From the NCBI RefSeq assembly GCF_019112545.1, contig NW_025064884.1:697474-761473 (forward strand): a stretch of 64,000 nt of DNA. Reading direction: 5' to 3'. Position numbers and translations under genes: made by a program. Every line of letters begins with the position of its first letter. Position 1 is the first letter of the stretch. Positions 1-12,100 of the stretch are shown here, one piece after another. This stretch comes from Guyanagaster necrorhizus (lineage: Eukaryota > Basidiomycota > Agaricomycetes > Agaricales > Physalacriaceae). The notes beneath the pieces were generated by a model, which searched no databases, was not told the origin of the DNA, and saw nothing but the letters and a program-made list of their open reading frames with translations.

Positions 1-1
1 G

Positions 2-196
2 ACGTCCCTCTGTCCTGGTCGGTTCTTTGCCTCGAACGAGATCATTTCGTTCGTCGGAGCTATTTTATTAAAATACGATATTCGCCTGGCGGCTGGTGAA
101 ACTGTTCCTCGACCCAATGTAAATACTCCGTCTCTCGGTTTCTCTGCTCCCTTGAATGATGTGGAGGTTATTATAACGAAGAGAAGCAAATACTAA
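2..196 (+). CDS. Cytochrome P450, C-terminal end (5' part outside window)
   Basis: The first 195 bases are the last exon of a P450 mono-oxygenase gene that starts to the left of the window. The reading frame carries the haem-binding cysteine loop (LCPGRFFAS), then a helix ([12 protein letters not shown]) and the C-terminal stretch ending in [15 protein letters not shown] and a stop. The same C-terminus recurs in the pseudogene ending at 3388, with about three quarters of residues identical, so the two are tandem paralogues. The style resembles the CYP7/CYP8-like group that fungi use on bulky lipophilic substrates, but substrate and family number cannot be assigned from 64 residues. No defect is seen in the visible part. 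Confidence 0.85.
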   Translation, partial: TSLCPGRFFASNEIISFVGAILLKYDIRLAAGETVPRPNVNTPSLGFSAPLNDVEVIITKRSKY

Positions 197-1736
197 GGCA
201 TCTTACTACGTATGTACTTGAAATACATGATTCGAATGTATGTTTAACTCGTCTCGATGAACTGGCTGTGGAATGTTCTCCAAAAGAATGACAAGTTGGT
301 TCCGGCAAATACCGAAGACCTTTCCACTTGTCCGCCACCGGTCTCTTCTTAGTGCGTTGTGTGGCTCCTGTGAGATTCTCAAGAAATCCGGCATTATCAG
401 ATACCAGATACTTGGTGCTGTTAAGAAGACTTGTGAAGACAGCGACGATGTAGGACCGCAGTGTGATACATTCTCACCGTATCTGTCTCTCAAAAATGCC
501 AACAAGAATTTCTGTCGCGACATCTAGGTCTTTCGTCGTGGCCAAGTCCAAGAAGAGAACGAATAGCATTTGACAGATTCATTTTACTGTCACCTCGCGT
601 CATCTGGAAACGCCTCAGTCCATGCCAATAGCCAAGTCAAATCTTCCTCTTCTCTTCCTAATTCATGTACACTCTATCTTTACGAACACCTCTCACATCT
701 GAGGCTACGCTCGCTGCACCAGCTTCCCTTTCGTCGTTCAATGCTAAAGTGGCGGCTACCGCCGCTGAAGGCAGACACATAGACGCGTCATTCGAACGCC
801 GAACGATGTACGTCGCATTCAGCATCTTTCCAGCCCACCATGTCCAATAAAACTTCACAGGTGACATGTCGACTGGCGATACTACCTTTGCTTGGAATTT
901 TTTACGCGTTATCTCTCGTTGATAAAGTCAGCATAGGCGTGGCATGGCATGTCTCGCGTGTATGGACAAAGATCTTGTATGTGTACCCACATTGATAACT
1001 ATCAATGGTTGATTATTGTATGCAGGCTTTCAATGTCAATACGCACTACAGCATCGTATCATTTATCTATTTCATTCCATGCATCCTTCTCATCACGTCT
1101 CACATGCTAAAAACAATAATCTGTACTCCCTTCAACCAAGGATGCGCCAACAATTCATCAGCTGGGCGCTTCCTGGGATCACAGATCAGACATGCTCGCA
1201 GGAACCCGTCTAAACCGCTTAGATCCAGCTTTTAGCTTCTGACACCCCTTTTACGGCCTTTCCGACGCTACAGTCGTCCCAATCTCTGCTTTGCAAAACC
1301 TCCCCTGCGAAAAATAAGACAGCATGACGAACGTGGTCGTATGAAGCGTAACATTTTGATTAAATCATCTGGTCCATATTAGCAATCTACCAGAAGAATA
1401 GATGGTATTTTCCCGATGCGTTCCATGATCTGTTGAACACGACCGAAAGTATCCTGCAGGAATAGGGGATGGTCCACAGCTAGTTCGACAACTCAATGCG
1501 CTCAAATCCATGGTACATTTCGCGTTTTGGTTGAAATCGGCATTATGGAGGACCTTTCAAGTGGATGTACGCTATTTGGAATGAATATTTTTCTGGTTCA
1601 AACAAGGTTCAAAACAATTTTCACCCTTGGGCCTTTTCGATCGCGCCTGTCGAAGCGTCAAACACGGCCTAAATAAATTTCCTGGCATGGCTCAGGAGTA
1701 TGGAGTGCATAGTGCTACACGTGCAGCACTCTGACC
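197..1736. other. Intergenic, no supported gene
   Basis: About 1.5 kb between the two P450 copies. Short open frames occur on both strands, but none shows family motifs or a splice pattern that extends it. I looked for leftover P450 motifs and saw none. Confidence 0.5.
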
Positions 1737-3388
1737 ATGTCTACCACCGTCGATGCTTGGGTCACCATCCTCGTCGTTGGCATAGGCGCGATTTTCGCAC
1801 TGCATCACCGACGCAATGCCCTGGGGCAAGCGCTCAATGAACCACCCATCCTTTCTTACCTGATTCCTTTTGTGGGTCATGCTCTGTGGTACCGCCGAAG
1901 ATCTATCGAGGTATACAATGCAACAAGGTTCGTCACTACCTCTTCATCCTTCTAGGGGCCCCATCACAGAACCCATTGCAAAATGTTTTCTCCCGATGCT
2001 TGACCAGTCTCGTTAACGTTGATGGGGCAACGAATATATGTATGTATCTCCGTATCTTCACTATCGATGCTCCCTAATATGTCTCGCCTTCAGATCGTCA
2101 CTGCGAGCAAAGATGTATCGGTAGTCTATCTCTCAAAAAGTCTCTTGTTCACGCTTCTAGTCCTCTACGGTCCTGGTTCCATGTTCGACATTTCGAAAGA
2201 TGGCAGAGACATGATCGCATACGACTACGATGGTCCTCATTCTTCTTTGTTAGAAAGCGTTCATCCATTCTGTCGTAGTACTCTGAAGGAGGGACCTGCT
2301 TTGAACGAGCTTATCACCTCCTTCCTTGAATGCCTCCGCATAGAACTTATCAAAGAGGACGCCAAAATCAATGCATCCCCAGGGGGATGAAGGTCTTACT
2401 GCATGACTGGGCCAGAACTATACTAGGCACAGCGTCAACCATCGTCATGATGGGCCCACCGATACTGGAGGAAGAGCCGAACCTTCTCGATTACAACTGG
2501 CAGTTCAATGCAGACGTTTGTAATGGGCTTTCCTAACTTTCTGTTGAGAAAGCAAAATGCAAACAGGGACAAGCTCATTTGAACGAGTCTACCGGGATAG
2601 CAAAACGAAACAAAAGGATGTCATCTGGTGGGTAGAAGCGCTACCAAGGATGATGGCTGAGGCTGGGACAACGGCTGCCCATGACATCAGCGCTGGAACA
2701 TTTACTATATGGAATGCGTAAGTGCCTATGACTCTGTGACTAGCATCGAAATATACTGACGCGTATCATGACATCTCACACCAGGCTCCAGGCCAACTCC
2801 AATCCTGCTTCCTTTTGGCTTCTTCTGCAGATTGCGACATTCCCTGGACTCGCGGATCGCATTCGCAAGTCGATTACTACCACATTTGATAGCAATGAGA
2901 AGGTTGTCGATGTGGAGCTTTTAGTAAATGACCCCCTCCTCCGTTCAACCTTCAACGAAACTCTTCGTACCTTTTCATCTTCAATGTGTACCCGACTTGT
3001 CATGGAAGACACCATCATATCTGATTACAACTTCCGAAAAGGCGCTGCAGTCAAGTGCCCTATTCGTCCGCAACACTGGGATGCAGACATTTGGGGACCA
3101 GACGTCGAGGAGTTCGTTCCAGATAGGTCCATTCGAGAACCTGCGAATGGTCTCATAAGGGGTGATGCGAAGTTAGTTCGGCCGTTTGGCGGAGGAGTAT
3201 CCCTCTGTCCCGGTCGATTCTTTGCCTCATACGAGGTTCTTTCATTCGTTGGGGCTCTTTTGTTCAAGTATGACATCAAGTTGGCGGAAGGTGCAAATGT
3301 ACCACGACCCGACTTGAACGCCCCCACCCTCGGGATATCTTCTCCCCTCAACGATGTCGAGGTAATTATAATCAAAAGATTCAAGTGA
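1737..3388 (+). pseudogene. Cytochrome P450 pseudogene with several frameshifts
   Basis: It begins with an N-terminal membrane anchor (VTILVVGIGAIFAL) followed by the proline-rich EPPILSYLIPFVGHAL. It ends with an undamaged last exon (2785-3388) carrying the ExxR motif (NETLR), the WGPDVEEFVPDR region and the haem loop [13 protein letters not shown]. The middle is broken. The P450-like reading jumps frame near 2000-2020, near 2390 (INASP to RGMKVLLHDW), near 2515 (FNAD to FVMGFPNF) and near 2580 (KLI to ERVYRDS). Each jump falls within a few bases, too close for an intron. One real intron, 2718-2784 (gtaagt to ccag), remains before the last exon. The intact paralogue ends at 196. I infer recent loss of function, because the coding texture is still clear. 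Sequencing error could explain one shift but hardly four. Confidence 0.8.
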
Positions 3389-3863
3389 GGGTACGCGTAC
3401 ATTCATGTTACATAGTGGATAAGTGGTACTACGGATAGTTAGGAACATAATGATATACCCACAGTAGTTTAATCATACCCAAATAAAGGCGGACCAGAAG
3501 GGAAGCATTTATCAAACAAGTCTTTCCGCCGCGTAAGTAAAGGTGCAAGGGGGTCGCCGACAAAAATCAATATTCCGCAAATCAGTATTCCTGGCGGCCT
3601 CCCACTATTTTCCTCTCACTGCAATCATAACCCACTAATACGCCTCTTTAGTTGAAGACCACTGGTATATGCCCTTACTCATCTCTTACATGTGCAAGTG
3701 TTATTATCACAAAACGATTCGATCAAACCATGTGGTACGGTAAGTGATGTATTTGTTAGATGGTACATGTATCATAAATGTTAATTACCCAAATTGATAT
3801 ATGCCAGTGCCTATAATCCTTATTGTACACCTATATTACACAGATGGCACATACCAGAAATAC
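3389..3863. other. Intergenic, convergent gene ends
   Basis: It lies between the stop of the P450 pseudogene and the stop of the minus-strand membrane protein. It is AT-rich and nothing is recognised in it. Confidence 0.5.
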
Positions 3864-5621
3864 TTAATAGACGGTCGAATCTTGAAGGCGCCAACGACCC
3901 AAAGGGCCCCACCACCATAATGACTGACGATGACGGACCACTTCACGCTTCATTGTTTCTGAGGTCTTATCTGGACGATCCTCTTCGTCATGGCTATCTT
4001 CCCCGACCGATGTTACATCAGTTTCTTGGCAAGAAGCGGCCTCGTTTTGTTCCTGCTGGGAATTCCGTCTGGGATACCTGTCACGCTCTTGCGTACGTCC
4101 ATGCTGCCTAACCCTTCCCGATCTCCAAGCGAAACTGCCCAGGCCCCAGCCTGTGTCAGCCAAGTTCGGCGCACCCGCCTCTTCAAGCTCTCGTATTCGA
4201 TCTGCGCGTTCGATGGCTTGTTGTCGAGTAGCAGCTACGTGCGCTTGTCGGAGCAGTGTATACCAGCGGTAGACTGCGGCAGGAAGAATGCGTGGAAGAG
4301 TTCCGTTTGATGTAAACGAAGCGGTAGATGATGAAGTTGCATGACGATCTTCCGAAAGAGACCTAGGCGCCTCCGGTGACATCGAACGAGAATCGGGAGC
4401 ATGTGGTACCGAACGGCGGCGAACTATTGTTGAAGTCATCTCCATTCCTTCTTGTCGGACACCGAAAGCACCCGTAACGCCGCGCCATACTAGTTGCGCG
4501 CGCTCCCGGGTTCCTTTTCGATGCTCTTTCGAGGCTCGTTTTTTCTTTTGCCGTCTCCCCTCCCTCCGTTGTGGAAAATCATAATTCGCTCCAGTTCCTG
4601 CACCAACCCACCACCACCACCCTAAGAAACTTTGCCACAGCACGACCGCCCACATCAAACCCGGAAGCCAGACGTATTCTTCTTCCCTTGGAATGTACAG
4701 AAAATTGAGAGCTGTACTAACGAGGGCCAGTGAAAGAGCGGCACAACCAAAGGCCGCGGTACCGCCATCCGTACGCCAGGCCTGTTTGCGATTCACGAGT
4801 ATACCCCAGACAAAAAGAGCAACCGTGAACAAAAGAGATAGTGTCGCGTTGCAGACATTCCGAATAGCCGTGGCGACATCTATTACTCCAAGGCCGCCTG
4901 ATATTGGTGTGAGCTGCATGACGGCAGCCAACACAGCCAAAGGTACTAAATGAAATAAGCTGACTGTCAATGAGATAGGACAATTGTGCCGCACTCAGCA
5001 GATAAAAGATAAGTCTTGCTTCCAGTCGAGAAGGATATAAAAGTGTCAAGAATTGTATATGCGTTATCTGTAGGCCTCAGTACAGGTATTCTTCGTAGAC
5101 AGAGTAAATGATGCACCTGAATGAGTCCAGACGTTGCAGCGTTCATGATTAGCCATGTTGCTAGCTCGGCCTTAGTCCATATACTCGTCTCACTCGTATC
5201 CATCGGGGGGACATTGACGGCGATATAGGATAGCATATATGGCCATTTTTGACTTTCTTCCAGTGTTGCAGAGAGTACAACATGGAGGGTAGCAATGAGG
5301 GAGATAAGGAGGGTAGTGACACCGGATATTTGCAAGACATAGTTGACGGGGGCCAGTGGCCAATGATACTGGGCGGTGAATATGAGATGAATAAATAGGA
5401 CAGCGACAAGGGTCAAGACGATGCCGGTGAGCAGGATTTGAATTGGAAGCGAGCGAGCATATGCTGGCCGATATTGCAAGTATGGATCAGCGTCCAAACT
5501 GTGAATTTGAGATATATGGACAAGAAAGAGACGTGGAATGCACATACCCGGCATCATCAGCAACTACAACATACAAAAGCATGGACAGGAAGGACAGGAA
5601 AGCACCTGCCTTCGGTAGCAT
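3864..5621 (-). CDS. Multi-spanning fungal membrane protein, function unknown
   Basis: Model: complement(join(3864..4945, 4995..5067, 5117..5498, 5548..5621)), 536 residues; all three introns are GT-AG. The N-terminus (MLPKAGAFLSFLSMLLYVVV) looks like a signal peptide or first membrane helix. At least six more hydrophobic helices follow, for example ILLTGIVLTLVAVLFIHLIF, then FYLLIPLAVLAAVMQL and a tryptophan-rich one (FLGWWWWVG). The last 210 residues are a hydrophilic, Arg/Ser/Glu-rich tail with phosphorylation-like serine clusters, presumably cytosolic. The topology of about seven or eight helices plus a charged tail recalls receptor-like or transporter-like proteins, but I recognise no catalytic motif and assign no function. 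An upstream in-frame ATG at 5684 is possible; 5621 was chosen because it places the hydrophobic segment at the N-terminus. Confidence 0.7.
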
Positions 5622-6758
5622 GGCGGTTGCAGACGAAGTTGCATCCCATCGACGGTGTTTGCTTCCTGCGACACAAGCAAACAATGCGATCGGATTTGAG
5701 ATCGTATTTCAAATATATTTTTGTCTTGGCATGCCGAGAAGCTACAGCAACAGCAGACAACAGCTCAGTATTCTTATTATTCTTCTAGAGTCAATATGGT
5801 TGAGTCTGGCTATGCAAAATAATGATAAAATATTCTACTAATGTACGTTTGGCCCACACGCAGCTATATATACCGTACTCCGTTCAAACTTCACCCATTT
5901 ATGCCACAAACTTAGAATGTGGAGCTATACATACTACTAACCCTATCTACTAGTAATTCACTGACCACGCCTCACTATCCTTAGGTTCGAGGACTTCCAC
6001 TCGTCATCCTTCAATATAGTATCATAACAGCCAAACAGTGGAACATACTCCGAACATCAGCCATGATACTGTGGCCGAACAGAATATTCGCACGATAATG
6101 CACAATAATTCAGCCGCAATGAACCCATGGATATTAGTATCAATGTAAAACTTTGGTTTCCACTGTGTTGTCACATGCTTTTTACCCGTTTACCCTGTGA
6201 TCACCACTTCCTGGAGCAACCATTAATCGAGGAAGAAGCTCCCGAGTTTCCTGATAGTCCGAAATTCTGCCGTTCTTTCGGTCCATATCTGACTATGAAA
6301 CATTTGCAGACGCACTAAACGAGCGAGAGAAAGGACCGACAATGAAAGAGCTGCAGGCCCTTTGTTTGATATCGAGAGCAGCTAGACCTCAAGTCGAAGT
6401 GCCTAGGATGCAGTCATGCCAATATGTTCCAGTGTGCATCTTGCAAGGCCGCATGTCGGGTTGATAGACATACAAGCGGGTGGCGTTCGGCCCGTTTATC
6501 CGAGTAACACTGCCAGTTTGAATTCAATTGCTCTGTGCACTACACACTAGGACTTGGGATGCGGCAAGTTCTCTGTACATACTCGGATGGCGCAAGAACC
6601 GTGGATATGAACGATGCTTTTCGGACATCATGATTGGGGCGAAGATGATTAAGTTGCACTCACTACCCACGGAGGAAACTCTGCTTTGCTCCGAGATATA
6701 AATCCACTGTGATGTACTAGAAACCTTTGCTTCATCATTGTGCTTTCAACATTCAATC
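5622..6758. other. Divergent intergenic region before the GH12 gene
   Basis: It separates the minus-strand membrane protein from the plus-strand GH12 gene and should contain both promoters. Apart from a TATA-like box near 6697 I see no repeat or coding region. Confidence 0.5.
6697..6703 (+). promoter_or_regulatory. TATA-like box upstream of the GH12 gene
   Basis: TATAAAT lies 56 bases before the start codon at 6759. The sequence is seen directly; its use as a core promoter is inferred from position. Confidence 0.4.
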
Positions 6759-7904
6759 ATGCTTATATCTTCTTTGCTGGTGCTCTCTACCTTGTCTGTC
6801 ATTGCTAGCTGTCAAACACTGTCTTGTCAGTACGATTGCGCCACTAGTGGTCAATATTCTCTTTGTCAGAACTTGTGGGGTGCCGGTGAGTTGCGGATGT
6901 ATTTTGTCGATTAAAACTAACGAGAGGATGTAGAAAGCGGCGTTGGAAACCAGACGTCAACATTGATCAGTACAAGCGGAAATAACATTTCTTGGTCGAC
7001 TACCTGGACCTGGCAGAACAACCCCAATAATGTCAAAAGCTGTAAGTAGGCCATTCTTTCAAATAATCCAACTCCGTTGTTGATGGATGATGGAAGATGC
7101 GAATGTCGAGTCGACGACGAGCAAGGGCAAGCAGGTCCACCGTCAAGTTTAAGTAGTGTGTCAAAATTCATCTGACCAGCATTTTAGTTGGCTAGTATTA
7201 CTGCTGCCCCCACTATCTGGAATTGGAACTACATAACCGAATCAAGCGGTATTCGCGCTGATGTCTCGTAAGTTGTGTGAGTATGGATGCCATCGAGCGT
7301 CGATCGATAATAAGTGAATAGATACGATATCTGGTTCGGAGCAGCATCAAGCGGCGACCCGGCGTCTACTGCGTCTTCATACGAAATGTGAGAGTTGACT
7401 TTACTTTTCCCTGACTCTCTCATCTTTCCGTGCAGTATGATATGGTTGTCAGGTCTCGGAGGGTAAGTCGCTTGGTGCATGTACTTAAGTACCATTCTTG
7501 AAGCTCTTTGATCAGCATCCAACCCGTCGGTTCTCAAATTACTACCAATACAATCGTCGCCGGACACTCCTGGAATATTTGGAAAGGACCTAATACAAAC
7601 TGGCAGGTTATCTCCTTCGTGAGCCCCACGGAAATCCACAATTTCACCGTGGATTTGAAAGATTTCTTCGGTGAAGTCCATTAATGATTCTGTTCCTTCA
7701 TGACCGTACTGAAGCAGATGCTAGATTATCTTGTTGCTGAACAAGGAGTTCCTTCGACTCAAGTACGTTTTACGCATTTCCGGGATACGCCGAGCCGTTG
7801 ATCTTCCTATAACGTAGTATGTCCAGGCAATCCAATCAGGGACTGAGCCGTTCACCGGTAGCGCCGAGCTAATGACCACCAGTTATTCCGTTTCACTTTC
7901 TTAA
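6759..7904 (+). CDS. GH12 endo-beta-1,4-glucanase / xyloglucanase
   Basis: Model: join(6759..6885, 6934..7041, 7097..7134, 7188..7267, 7322..7387, 7436..7462, 7516..7670, 7725..7762, 7818..7904), 241 residues, the usual size for secreted GH12 enzymes. A signal peptide (LISSLLVLSTLSVIASC) is followed by the family path: WSTTWTWQNNPNNVKSYANV, TIWNWNYI, ADVSYDIWFG, the catalytic nucleophile Glu in YEIMIWLSGLGG, IVAGHSWNIWKGPNTNW, and the acid/base Glu in SGTEPFTG. Both catalytic glutamates are present. The enzyme would cleave beta-1,4-glucan or xyloglucan outside the cell during plant-wall breakdown. It has nine exons, one of only 27 nt. The neighbours are unrelated, so it is not in a cellulase cluster. 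Confidence 0.93.
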
Positions 7905-8275
7905 GTCGCGTGTTGTACATTTATTCAATTTAATTGGTGTTGTGTACTAAAATCACTGCTTTTCCTATGGACCATCTGAAGCAGGTCCAAAGAAAAACTA
8001 CCAAACGTAGTGCGGGCCCGCCTTTCTTGATGTGGTTAGCCACCTGCATTTAAGTATTACCGAATGATCGCCAGTTGTTCACACCATGGAGCTTCGAATT
8101 CTCCAATCAGTCAAATGAGTCCACGCAGCAGGGTCTAGTCAAGATCCCTCATTTTCCTTTTCTACGTTCGTTCGTTGGATCGCTGAAGACCACCAGGTGA
8201 CTTGTCCAACATTGCAGGTAGTATAATGTCAGCTCCTATACGCCATGAAATGCATCGACTGATCCTTCCACCAGC
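7905..8275. other. Intergenic
   Basis: 370 bases between two plus-strand genes. No repeat or conserved element is recognised. Confidence 0.45.
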
Positions 8276-9074
8276 ATGAAGCCTCACTACAGGCCCTTCG
8301 TCGTTCATCACGAGATTTCTATAGTCTCTTTAGCGCTCCTGTTCGTTGCTTTCCTGTTTCTGTTCCTCGTCGGTATTTCCTTGCCCATAATCAAAACCAT
8401 ATACCTCGTCCGAGTCTATTCGACGGCTGAGAGTGACCAACCGGCGACAAGCATTGCGACAGAGCTGCGGTTCGGAGTGTGGGGTGTGTGTGCACTAAGG
8501 TGAGGATCTTACTATATACAATCCCTCGTCCCAGACTGAGAAACAATTCCTAGTGCATTGGGCTATGGAGAGTGTTTTGGCCCAAGGCTTGGTTACGATG
8601 TACCATCATCAGTAACCGAGCTCCTGGATGTGGATGCAAGCCTCGTCCAGGCCGCTTTGAAGGGTCTCCTGGTCATCCTCATCCTTCATCTCGTTTCAGC
8701 GGGATTGTCTCTCGCCGCGGTCATCCCAGCTATGTTTCTTGGATCGCATGCGCTAGCCATTATGGCCCTCGTTATCTCAATTACCACAGCACTCCTGGGA
8801 ACCGTCGTATTTGGGGTGGATCTAGCCTTAGTGTTGACCCTCAAGAAGGAGCTGCCAAGCTTGTCAAGTCAGATTGACCTTGGTATCGATTTTGGCAACG
8901 GAATTTGGATGGTCTTGGTTGCCGTGGTTTTGACGTGGATTGCGGTAATAACCCTTTCTGCCAGAGCGTGCTTCTGCTGCGGTGTTCGTAGGTAAGCGTC
9001 TCACGCTCAGGCTCTCGCCTCGCCGACCCATCGTCTAAACTGGTGATTCTAGAAAAACGTTCAAGTATTACTGA
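8276..9074 (+). CDS. SUR7/PalI-like tetraspanning membrane protein
   Basis: Model: join(8276..8499, 8554..8991, 9053..9074), 227 residues. The layout is the one known for the SUR7/PalI (Rim9) family: a first helix (LALLFVAFLFLFLVGISLPI), an extracellular loop with the Gly-x-Trp-Gly-x-Cys signature (FGVWGVCAL) and a second cysteine (YGECFG), then three further hydrophobic helices and a short basic cytosolic tail (RRKTFKYY). Family members sit in plasma-membrane eisosomes or act in ambient-pH sensing (Rim9/PalI); which applies here cannot be told. The last exon is only 22 nt, and its phase is set by AG|A across the intron. The gene converges with the TRAPPC11 gene, with 110 bases between the stops. 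Confidence 0.75.
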
Positions 9075-9184
9075 TCTGGCTCGCATGAGCTCTTATGATT
9101 ATAATGACTATACCCTAACGATTCGAAGCACTGATGGAAACTGTGTACCATATATGTTTGAAATGCCATCGACGTTTACAAAGG

Positions 9185-12100
9185 CTACGGTAGCACAAGC
9201 ACAGTACCCCATATTTCCTCGGAGTCATTCTCCGGATCTGGAGGCCTTGTATTCTTCCCGCCCTCCTGCTCCGTCTCGTTACTCTCAGCAATTACACTTT
9301 CCCTTCTCCGATCAAGTCTGACATCGACAATCTTGACCGCCTGGCCTTCCACCTCACTTTCGCCTATTCCTTGTACGTTGATGATCAATTTCCTGTGATC
9401 AACGACCTTTATCTTCGGGAGCTTGATATACCCACACTCAATGGGAATCAAATTCCAAAGTATCTTCTCCTCCGTCCCTGGCAAGAGGATAGGAACCCTA
9501 CCGCTACGCAGACCAGCGATAACAAACCCATCAGATGGGTCGGGCTCCACATGGACGGTACAAGTCGCTGATCGCGTAGGATGATTATTGCATATTCTCA
9601 GTGTTAGTGGGAGGGCTTGGTGTAGTCGAGCAACAGGAGATATTTGGAGGAGTCCAACCAAGCCATCGGTAGGCAGTCGCAGTGAAGGAAGTGGGAATAC
9701 ACTCGTTGAAGTCGATCCTCTTGTTCCGTCATCGTGTATTCTACAGAATTTTTATTAGTTTTCAGGGTCAAGTGGCTGACGAACGTGCGTACCTACACCA
9801 CTGGACCAGATAGGTACCCGGTCCAGGAATATACTGTTCACCCCCTTGCAGGCTTATCCGACATAAGCCCGAGAACTCGTCGCCTGGAACATATTCTAAA
9901 GCCGTAGTTAAGATTAAATCAAGATGAGAGCACGGTAGCATACCTGAGGAGAAGTCCGCTTCATCGAACATATCGGTCGATGTTTCCAAAACTTTTGCAC
10001 CATCATTGTTCTGTAAAGCGCGTTAAATCAGGCATTGGCCAGCATCTTGCCTGAATCGCACCTGTCTTTCAAGAGTAACTTTCTGCAACTCCAAGGCCCA
10101 CGGCCCCGCACACTCCAACCTGAGAGTCACAAGAGCCTCTCCTGCTTCACCATCATCCCAAAAGTCTTCTTCAAACCTTCTCAAATCCGCTAACCCCAGC
10201 CGCTCATCCAAATGACGCCTATATGCGACGTCATATGTGACTTTGAGCGCTTTGACAGTAGGTACTGTCAGCGTCTGTAGAATCTCTGACACATCTTCCA
10301 TATCCGACTTCGACAAATCTTCCTTAGGATCATCTCTCGACGATACCCGTGACTGAATGGATATATCAATCATCCTATCCCCAGCACCGCCTGTGTTGAA
10401 GAGATTCAAGGTTTTGATTGAGCTCACGCCTGGCATAAGGACGCCAAAAGAGATGCCCTTGATAAGACCAGAGGATTGCTCGTCATCAAGAGTTATCGAG
10501 TTGACTGCAAAATGGTGTCAGCTGCCTCTCGAGCTTTAATTGCATGTATGCATGCGTACCTGCATCGTCGACCTCTGTGGGCTGCAAAAGTATATCCATT
10601 GTGACCTCCAGCTCTCTATTATCGGCATTCGTAACCTCGATGGAAATGGGATATACTTCGTCGATACACGCAGGCGAATGGTGCGTTAACGATAATAAAA
10701 CATTATGGGAGCGATGACGAACACTAATGAACATGTCAACGGGGCTCAACGGATTGTATATATTGCGAACTCACATCATAGAAGATGAATTTTCACGTTT
10801 GACATTGATGAATTTCAGAGGCTTCAGCGAAGCTAGCCATTTGCTCGTAGGCAGGATCTTGTGTCTATAACTGCATGGATCCATTGGTATCTGGATATTC
10901 CATGTACCCTCTGTCAACGTCAAGAGAAGCTCCTCGATCTACGGTGAATTAGGACATTAACATCGTGTCACATGTAACGGGCAGGACAACTGACCTTGAG
11001 CGTTGTTGGGACCTCCGATGAGAATGTTCCTGACAATACAAGGGTCGAATCCTGTTTCCATCGCAAATTTGTTTTTAAAGTAGGCGGCACATCCGTGCCT
11101 GTCTTGGAAATATGTCCAAGGTTAATATGAGTAACCTTGGACGGTTCGTCTATTTCGGCACCTGAATGTTGAAGAAGAACCAATGGCAAAGTATCGTCTG
11201 AAAATCGAATGGACAAAGACATGAAAGGGAGCTCGCATATCGCCACGTCAGAAGGCGCAGTGATTGAGACCTGGAATGCAACGGGTTGTCCGACCTTCAC
11301 TTCATGAGTCCAGAAAACGACATTGGAATCAACTAGGATAATGCTAAGTTTTGATTTTTTTCCTTGGTAAGAATCAGGGGGAAAGACAAACATATTGGTT
11401 GCGATCCGGAAAGGTCGATAATGAACGGTTCATCCGGCGATGAGGGTACCGTGCTCTATTTAATGGTGATCATGCAGTCAAAAAATAGTCTTGGTACTAG
11501 GACTAACCTTTAGAACCGCAAGCAAATCATCCTGAAGTGTTTCTGGCTCCTCTGATTCGTCGACGCCTACATCAAAACAACATCAGGAAGAAGCACTAGA
11601 GAAACGGCAAGGATGAAGCCGACCATGCCCTAACATTTCAATGAGCAGCCGTACGCTCAATTCTACGTCACCGAGTTGCTGAACGCAAGCGTACCACGTC
11701 GTTAGTAGCGGCCTTAACATAGGATCCCAATTCTCGCGGCGGTATGTCTTCGCGATTCGTTCAAAGAAGCTGCATAATCTTTAACCGCAATCCGCCGTAA
11801 CCGACATTGATTCTACGTACCGGATCGCCATGTCAAACTTACCAGAATCAAAATATGTTTGTCCGATGCGATATGCGATCCAGAGGGTCAGCCGAGCTTG
11901 GCTTTGACCTTGAGAGCTTGGGGTATATTTCTTGAACAGCTCATATGACTTGGTGTACAACTGCGTACGGAGACATCGTCAGCATGGCATCAAGATGCAG
12001 GAAAATATCTTACCTCGAGAATAATGACAAGGTGATCGACCTTCTTCTCGTTTGCAAAGCCTGGTGAATTGGAGACGCCCTGTTCAGTTGCCCATGATCC

